Below, piece after piece: positions 57,111 to 64,000 of a DNA stretch of 64,000 nt. Numbering within the stretch: the stretch's first letter is position 1; each line of letters starts with the position of its first letter. The stretch comes from Heterodera schachtii (Eukaryota; Nematoda; Chromadorea; Rhabditida; Heteroderidae). The notes below the pieces were generated by a model. The model was not told the DNA's origin. It did not search any database and saw only the letters and a program-made list of their open reading frames with translations. Location of the stretch: positions 843,373-907,372 of the forward strand of contig SIJG01000059.1 of assembly GCA_023374025.1 (NCBI GenBank), written 5' to 3'. The translations under genes were made by a program, and so were the position numbers.

Positions 57111-60100
57111 GCCAAAATTTTATTATTTTTCTTGATAAAAATTTTTTGCTTCCTTATTGAAAAACATTATAAAATATTGAATTATTATTAAATCAGCAAA
57201 ATTAAGACTTTTGGTTAAGTTTTACGTGTTTTGCTCCCTAAAAATCCTTAATAAAAAAATTTTTTAATGCATTTTTTTTAATATTTATTGTTTTTGCAAA
57301 TTAGTGAAGATAGATTATTTTAATATTTAATCATATACAACTTATTTTTAAAGAGTACTCATACGGTTTTATTAATCTCAAATTTTGATAAAATATTTTA
57401 TTAAATCTCGCTATTAAATATTTTGAAAAAGCATTTATATAATTTTGAACTAAAACACTTACATATTTTAGTATATTTTTTAGTTTATTTCTTATGGCTT
57501 TTTTCATAATAAAAAAGAATAATTTATTTATTTACTAGGATATATTTTTGTTATATATTTTTTTTTTGCGTATTTTGGGCCTTTTATATAAGATATTATT
57601 CTTAAATTATTTTTTAGATTTTAATCTAATAAGTGCACACCCTCTTGTGCAATTGCTGTTCAAAGTTTCCGTTAATAGCATTTTCATTGGTTAATAGAAT
57701 TACCATAGAAAGATTACTTATTTTCCTTAAAAAAAATCTATTTGCATTTTTTATTAATAGTTGTTAATTTTTTCTTGTTTTATTTCAATATTTACCAATG
57801 CAATATCCTTTTCCATTATAATACCTTTAGTAAATGTTGTTTATTTTCAACCATGCGCTGGTAGTTGACATAGTTTGCGTCGCGATGTGCATTTAGCAAC
57901 TGAAGTGCGTTCCTAGAAAAATTTATATATTTTAAACTTTTAATTTTCGTTTTTTTAATTAAATAATATTTGGTAAATAATACGAATAATTTATTTTAAT
58001 TTAAATATATATATATATTTTTCAAGCTTGAATTATTTTATTATATGCTATTGATACCAACCACTTGCCTTTTCAAAACTCATCCGTTTTGCTTGTCCTA
58101 ATCTAGCATATTTTACAAATGATATTAATTATAAATATAAATAGTTTTTTATTATTTTATACAGATTTTCTTTTATACTCTTGAAGTGCATCTCTCTTAA
58201 TTGATCGAATTGCTTCCTCTCTTCTTATAATCATAGTGAAACATTTGCTTGTTTGATTATGTAATTTTTGATTTTATTTGAACTGTAAATAATATTATGT
58301 ATTATTCAGTAATCGATTACTCTGCTTCTTGATAATAAAATGTTATGATAATTTTTCATCTTTTATAATGTATCAATTATAGAATTTAATAACTTTAACA
58401 TTTAATTCTATTAAAAAATAATAAAATTATATATAACCATTTGTTGACGCCATAGTTTTTCTCTAATTTATAAAAATGTCTTGTGTTTTTAAGCAATTAT
58501 TTAACTAATAAATTGCAAATTCTTTGTTATAGTTATTTTTCATTGGTTCATACATATTAGCTTTTCTTTATTCGTAATATTTTTCATTTATTTAAGTAAA
58601 TGCTTTATTTTCAACCATTCGCGCTCCTTATGTTGTCTTGGCACGAGAAGATGGCATTTCCAGATCGCAAATGGAGTCCGTCCAATTTTCAGCTGTTTAT
58701 ATCTCACTTTTATACAACTGAAAAGTAAATATTAAATTCGTTTTATTTAAATTTATGTTAGCCAGACATGCGCAACTTTATATTTAGCTATTATTTTGTA
58801 TATTTTTGAAATTTATAATACCAATAAATAGATTATGCTAATTGGTTTCATTTTCATTTGTTATAGATTTTTAAGAAAGCTTTTGAATTTTTTATAATTG
58901 ACTATTTATAAACTGCCCTCATAATTCATAATTATTTTAATTTAAATTATGTAAGAAAAAAGCTCAAATGTTCTGAATTATTTTTTTGTGTTTTAACTGG
59001 ATAATCCATTATTTGTCTTATATATCGAAAAAAATTTGATAGATTGATGTCGCACTTTATTATATGTTTTAATTTTATGTAATTATTTTATTGGAATTCT
59101 TAATTTTCTATATTGTATTATTTCGTTGAAAACTTAAATAAATAAATATATACATATATTTAAATGATTCAGGTTTCACAAATGACTTGCATGTATACGA
59201 TTTTGCCATGAATATTTTTTAAAAACTTAATTTAGTTTCTTTTAAATTAGTATAATAATTAACTTAGGTTATATAAATAATAAAAACTCATGCTCAGATA
59301 ACGCGTTAATAATTTTTTCTTTGCGGTTTAGTTTTTTATTTTTAAAGATTAATTTAACTATTTTTCATATTCTTTTTTTAGATTTTTTCCCATTTCAAAA
59401 TTTTTTATTTTTGCATAATTTTTCATAAGTTTGTTCATGACAAGTAATTTTTGAAAGTTCTTCTAATTTAGGTCTGATAATAATGTAGATTCTCTTCTTT
59501 TATTAGTGGACATGAAGAGACTTAAATGCTTAATAGCTTTTCATTTTTAGTTTTTAGTTTTGTTTTAGTAGGTTTTTTACAAAAATGAACTTATATTTTT
59601 TTATAGAAATCCTTCTACTTAAATTTTTAAAATAATTTTCATTTGATTTCCAATAAATAAAGCATATTATATATTTTTTAATTTTCCTAAATTAAAATTT
59701 AAAATATTTTTCTTTTTTAGTTACTTCTTTTTTGTTTTTATTATTTATTAATCGCCGTGTTAGAGACCAGGGTTGTGCTTGATGGCATTGAGAAGGAAGA
59801 TGTCGGCCTGGCATTGTAAACATATTATTGGACTTTTTATTTGATTTCATTTTTTCTTTCCTTCGTTTATTGATAAATTAAAAGATTTCTATAATTAAAA
59901 ATGCTTTATTATTTAGGTTTTTAAAAAATCTCTGCCATTTCGCGCCGACAGTCGAGTGAGTAGGCTCACCTCTGCCAGTAAAAGTTTTTCTTTATTTAAT
60001 TAATATTCGAAAAGAAAAATGATTTAGATGATTAACAAAAAAGGCCTCAATAATTAGTTACATTTTTTGAATATATATTTTTCTCTTTATTTTAATAAAT

Positions 60101-63100
60101 GATTTCTATTTTTTCCTTTTAATCATGACATCTACTGTTGACGCCATAAAATCTACACCTCTCGCTTTTAAAATTTTTATTTTATTTATTTTTAATTTGA
60201 GATTGATGTAAAGCCTTGAATTGTCTTAAACGAAAAATTTTTCAAACATTTCCCTCTATTTTGATTCTTATATTATAATTATTTTTTTTTACAAATGTAT
60301 ATAATATAATATAATTATTGAGTTATTATGTTTTTGAAATATAATTTTATTTACATTTTTGTTTATTTTTCTATTATTAACAAAAAATCCCTCCATACTT
60401 AGTTAAATTTTATTTTTAATATTGTATTTTTCTCTTTATCTTTTCTTAAATATTGTATTTTTCTCTTTATCTTTTCTTAAATTATTTTCTTTTTTTCTTT
60501 TAATCTTAAGGTCGGCGTGATTTTAGGTGTTGAAAAGGCTTGAATTGTCTTCAACAAAAATATTTTGCTAAAATTCCTTTATTTTAATTCTTATATTTCA
60601 ATTAGTATTCGTTACCAATCTATAAAATCATTTTATTTTTAAGCATTTATCCAACTTTTTGGTTACTTCGTTTGTGAATAAATTGTTTTATGTATTTTAA
60701 AATGTAGTCGAAAGCGTTTCTGCGCTTGATGCTCACGCTTGGTTTTGAGCCGACTTTGGCTGAGTAATTATTATTCTCGCTTACAGTTGATCACTTTGAA
60801 TAATTATATTTATTTTTCCAATTATAGATTTAATTGATGTAGGGACGACCAAATATGATTTTTTTTTCTTATTTCGGTATTGCAATATGTAAAATTTTGA
60901 GTATTAATATAGATTTATTTACATTGATATTTACCTTGTCTTCTTTATTTCAATCATATAAATTTATTTTGAATTTTTGATTCTTATTTATTTATTTTAT
61001 TTTTTCTGCTTCAAACTATGAAATAATAAATACAAACCTAAATTATTGGATTGGCTTGGTTTGGCCGAGATTTTAATTTTATATTTTGGTTTATTATATT
61101 AGTTAAAAATTTTTTAATTTTAAATAAAAAAATTATGGTTATAATTAAATTTGAATAAAAAAAATATTCATAATATTTAAGTTTAATCTCTCATTTTTTT
61201 ATTTATTAAACTATTAAGCTTGAAATTACAATACAATTTAATATTCTTTAAATTTATATGAAATTAATTTGTTGTATTAAAATAATTTTTCTCTACGTCT
61301 TGTCCTTGAGCTCTTTTTTGAATGCGTCGTCAATATATTTTAATATTTATTGTTTGAATAAAAATTGTTTATATAATCTATTGATTTTGTATATAATTGG
61401 TTATTTTTAGTAGTTCAATTTATAAATTGAATTATTTAAATTATTTCTAAGCTTTTGTTAAGCAATTTTTTTTATTAAACCATTTGTTATTATTAATAAA
61501 TAGGGATTGTTTTTTTATGTAAGAAAAATCGCGAAATATGTAAATAAAAAATGAAGAAAAAATGCTAAAATATGTATGAATCTATATGAAAAAATTGCCA
61601 AATTTTGTATTTTTTTGGGTATCTAAAAAAGTTGCCTTAAAAATTTTCAAAAATTGCAACATATGTACAAAAAAATGCGAAAAAGTCAAAAATATGTATA
61701 AAGATAACATACGTAATATGAGAAATATCCCGAAATATGTAAAAATCTGTAAATAAAAGTCCCAACATTTGAGATAATTTGGGTCATTATGCATATAGAT
61801 ATAATTAATTAAACGTTCTCATAGAATTAATATTTTATATTGTTGAGATAAATAGAAAAATTTATTAACACGAGTTGATTTCATGATTCTTCCATAATGG
61901 CCATACTCTGTACACTTGATATTTGTAAGTTGATTTTTGCTAACATACACAGCAATTCAAATTTATAATCAATTTTTTATGGATTTTAAATTTTTTAAAT
62001 GATTGCTCTTTTTATTTGATTGAAATTGTTTATAAAAAATCAAACATAATTAGAAAAGATTATTTTTTCACATAATTATTACATGCATTTATTACTGCTT
62101 TGTATTTATAACATTTTCTTTCCGGGAAATTCCTTTTATTGTTATTATTTATTATTTTTTTACCTTAATTTGGTATTTCATTTGAGACTTAATTGTTTTT
62201 ATTTCTTTTTAAAGCTTATGATAATTAATTTTCATAATTGATAGAAATTTCTTTTTCTTTCAATAAATTTCTTTTATATAATAAATAGTGACAGATGAGT
62301 GAGTCTCTTCATAACATTAATTTTCTATTCAGACTTGACGATATAATGAAGATTTTTGTTTTTATTCTATTCTTATAACAATCATTTTTTAAAGTCGTAT
62401 TGTCTAATATTCATTTTATTTATATATATTTTTTATATGTATTATTTGATGAGAATTATAGATTGTATTTTTGAATTATTAAATTTTTGCTTCACATATC
62501 TATTATTTTAAATTAATTTACTCCAACTCGGAAGCATACTCGTATTGGACCATGTACCACTTTCGAAGTTTATTACACTGACGCATTTCTTATTAGCAAT
62601 TCCTTGAATTTTATATTAAAATATTATGATCTATTTCGATTGTCGAGATTTTCTGTTACCATAATTCAAAAGTTATAAGCGGAAATCCGCAAAAATAATC
62701 ATTTGAACGATTAAATTTATCCCTTTCGTTAATTTATTTAAAATAATTTAGCATTTGTAAATATTTGGAAAATCTCGAACGCGTTCTTATTTATTTCCTC
62801 TTTTTTATCGCAGACATTTTTGCAATTTTGTCGTGAACCCTACTTTCACTGAATGGAATTTTGCTTCCTTATAAAATCATTCTTTAAAGTTACATTGCTA
62901 ATATTAGTTTTATTATTTATTTTGAAAATCAATTTTTTATTGTATTAAGTTTGGTTATTTTCTTCATTTTATAATATTTTTAATCTTTATTTTTTTATTT
63001 TTGTTTTATTTTGTCCTTTTGAAGCATATTTTAATTAGATAAGTATATACTTTATTACATATTTATTTAAATTAGAATTGTATATTTCCTGAAGCTTTTT

Positions 63101-64000
63101 TCTAATAATTACACTCATGCGGCAGAGTGAACCTTTTTTTGGCTTCTTAATATTCCTTTCATCTTAATTTTCTTTTTTCTATGTTTTGGTTAGTTTTCGG
63201 TTTTTTCATTATAATATTCAAATTGTTAGTGCCTCTTTTGTACATATTTGTTTTATAGAAAAAGAACTTTTAATTGCTTTCTGATGTTTACTCGTAATGA
63301 TATTAAAATGCCGTTAAAGATACATATTGCTCCAAGAAACCAGTATAAGAAAATGTTTCGGAAAATGAATTTCTTAAAAATATCTGATTTAATGGGATCC
63401 ATTTAATAATATCCATTTTTGTTATATAAAACACTTAATTAATTTTCTTTGGGCCATTGAATAAAGAGGCCGTTTTTGTATGCTCTGCTATTATTATCGG
63501 AAATTATGATCAAAAATAATAATAATTCAAATTCTAAGTTTTCAGACCTTTTATGTTTTTAAAATTTCTGCTAAATTTGATTAATAAAATTAACTTTATA
63601 TATTTGTTCATTTTCAATTAAAATTAAATAAACTAATTTAAAGTTTAAAATAATTTTTTTTTATTAAATTTTTATTTACACTTTAAATCTTTAAAAGTAT
63701 CTTTCACAAATTCATTAAAATAAAAAGAATTTATTTTCAGCAATTTCGTTTTTTTTTTTGAATTCTTAAAATATTATTTTATAAATTGATATATTAAATT
63801 TTGCATTCATCAATTATATAAGATAACATTATTTAAATATTTCTTAAAATCAATAGAATTTTTATAGGTAAATCTTTAAATTTTAAATTTAATTGACCAA
63901 GAAAAAGTTGGTTATTTGCTTTTAGTGATTATAATACAAAGCAAATTTTTTTTTTAAATAATTGCATTTGATGTGGAAATATATCATTTAATTATCCTTG
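57111..64000. other. T-rich gene-free stretch with diverged repeats
   Basis: Plus strand T-rich (one sampled line 33 T, 15 A). TTTATTTTCAACCAT.CGC recurs at 57841 and 58604. A ~32-bp unit is doubled at 60419-60481. 61510-61775 has repeats of GAAATATGTAAA. An exon-like frame with stop occurs at 59751-59819 (GTCGGCCTGGCATTGTAA end) but is too short to support. No gene is called. Confidence 0.5.
60419..60481 (+). repeat. Direct duplication of a ~32-bp unit
   Basis: ATATTGTATTTTTCTC followed by TTTATCTTTTCTTAA occurs twice back to back with no visible change, suggesting a recent slippage duplication in otherwise old sequence. Confidence 0.8.

Noticed and set aside
1..64000. Telomere repeats or DNA-elimination breakpoints
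   Set aside because: No TTAGGC runs and no palindromic break motif followed by telomere-like sequence were seen.

Overview
This is eukaryotic DNA and most likely nematode. Coding islands are small and split by short introns (one is 47 bp) with acceptors such as TTTCAG and TTCCAG. The islands sit in very AT-rich, repeat-laden sequence. I cannot name the species. The higher GC of the coding islands would suit a plant-parasitic or related clade, but that is only an impression.

Layout. 1-3872 is T-rich with no gene. 3873-7083 is the 3' part of a Helitron on the minus strand: helicase ORF, terminal hairpin and CTAG terminus, with the 5' part lost at a repeat junction. 7031-12010 is nested non-coding repeats, including an inverted-repeat element at 10639-11334. 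12330-13025 encodes a protein like ORF1 of non-LTR retrotransposons. 13674-14238 holds the last two recognisable exons of a core-1 beta-1,3-galactosyltransferase (C1GALT1-like) gene. 14279-24964 is a 10.7-kb LTR element inserted 36 bp after that stop codon. 25034-25270 is a small Cys-rich ORF. About 25.3-48.2 kb is a gene-poor block with an A-rich plus strand. It is interrupted by several inverted-repeat elements, a decayed TIKI/TraB-type metalloprotease gene (34107-35405, minus) and minisatellites. About 50.1-64 kb is a T-rich block whose degenerate repeats also occur in 1-3.9 kb.

The most unusual object is the LTR element. It has two ~400-bp LTRs, a 5-bp target duplication, a primer-binding site fitting an initiator-Met tRNA, and a polypurine tract. 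It shows no gag, protease, reverse transcriptase or integrase. Its interior carries one unknown 410-codon ORF and about 21 copies, all on the sense strand, of a short motif: a 4-bp stem, a tetraloop (TTCG, TTTG, TTAG or CTCG), four spacer bases, then GTCAAG, GTCATG or GTCACG. Stem sequences differ from copy to copy but stay complementary, which points to selection on RNA structure. A second hairpin-like repeat is clustered directly after the primer-binding site. I do not recognise either motif from any described family.

A second theme is a set of short elements (28639-29316, 39215-39924, 49106-50053, 51742-52912, 56048-56625). Their terminal inverted repeats run into inverted minisatellites made of variants of the terminal sequence, and most have 9- or 10-bp target duplications. 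Several of these and related fragments contain a GC-rich palindrome (stem GGCGGYGCC, loop TATC).
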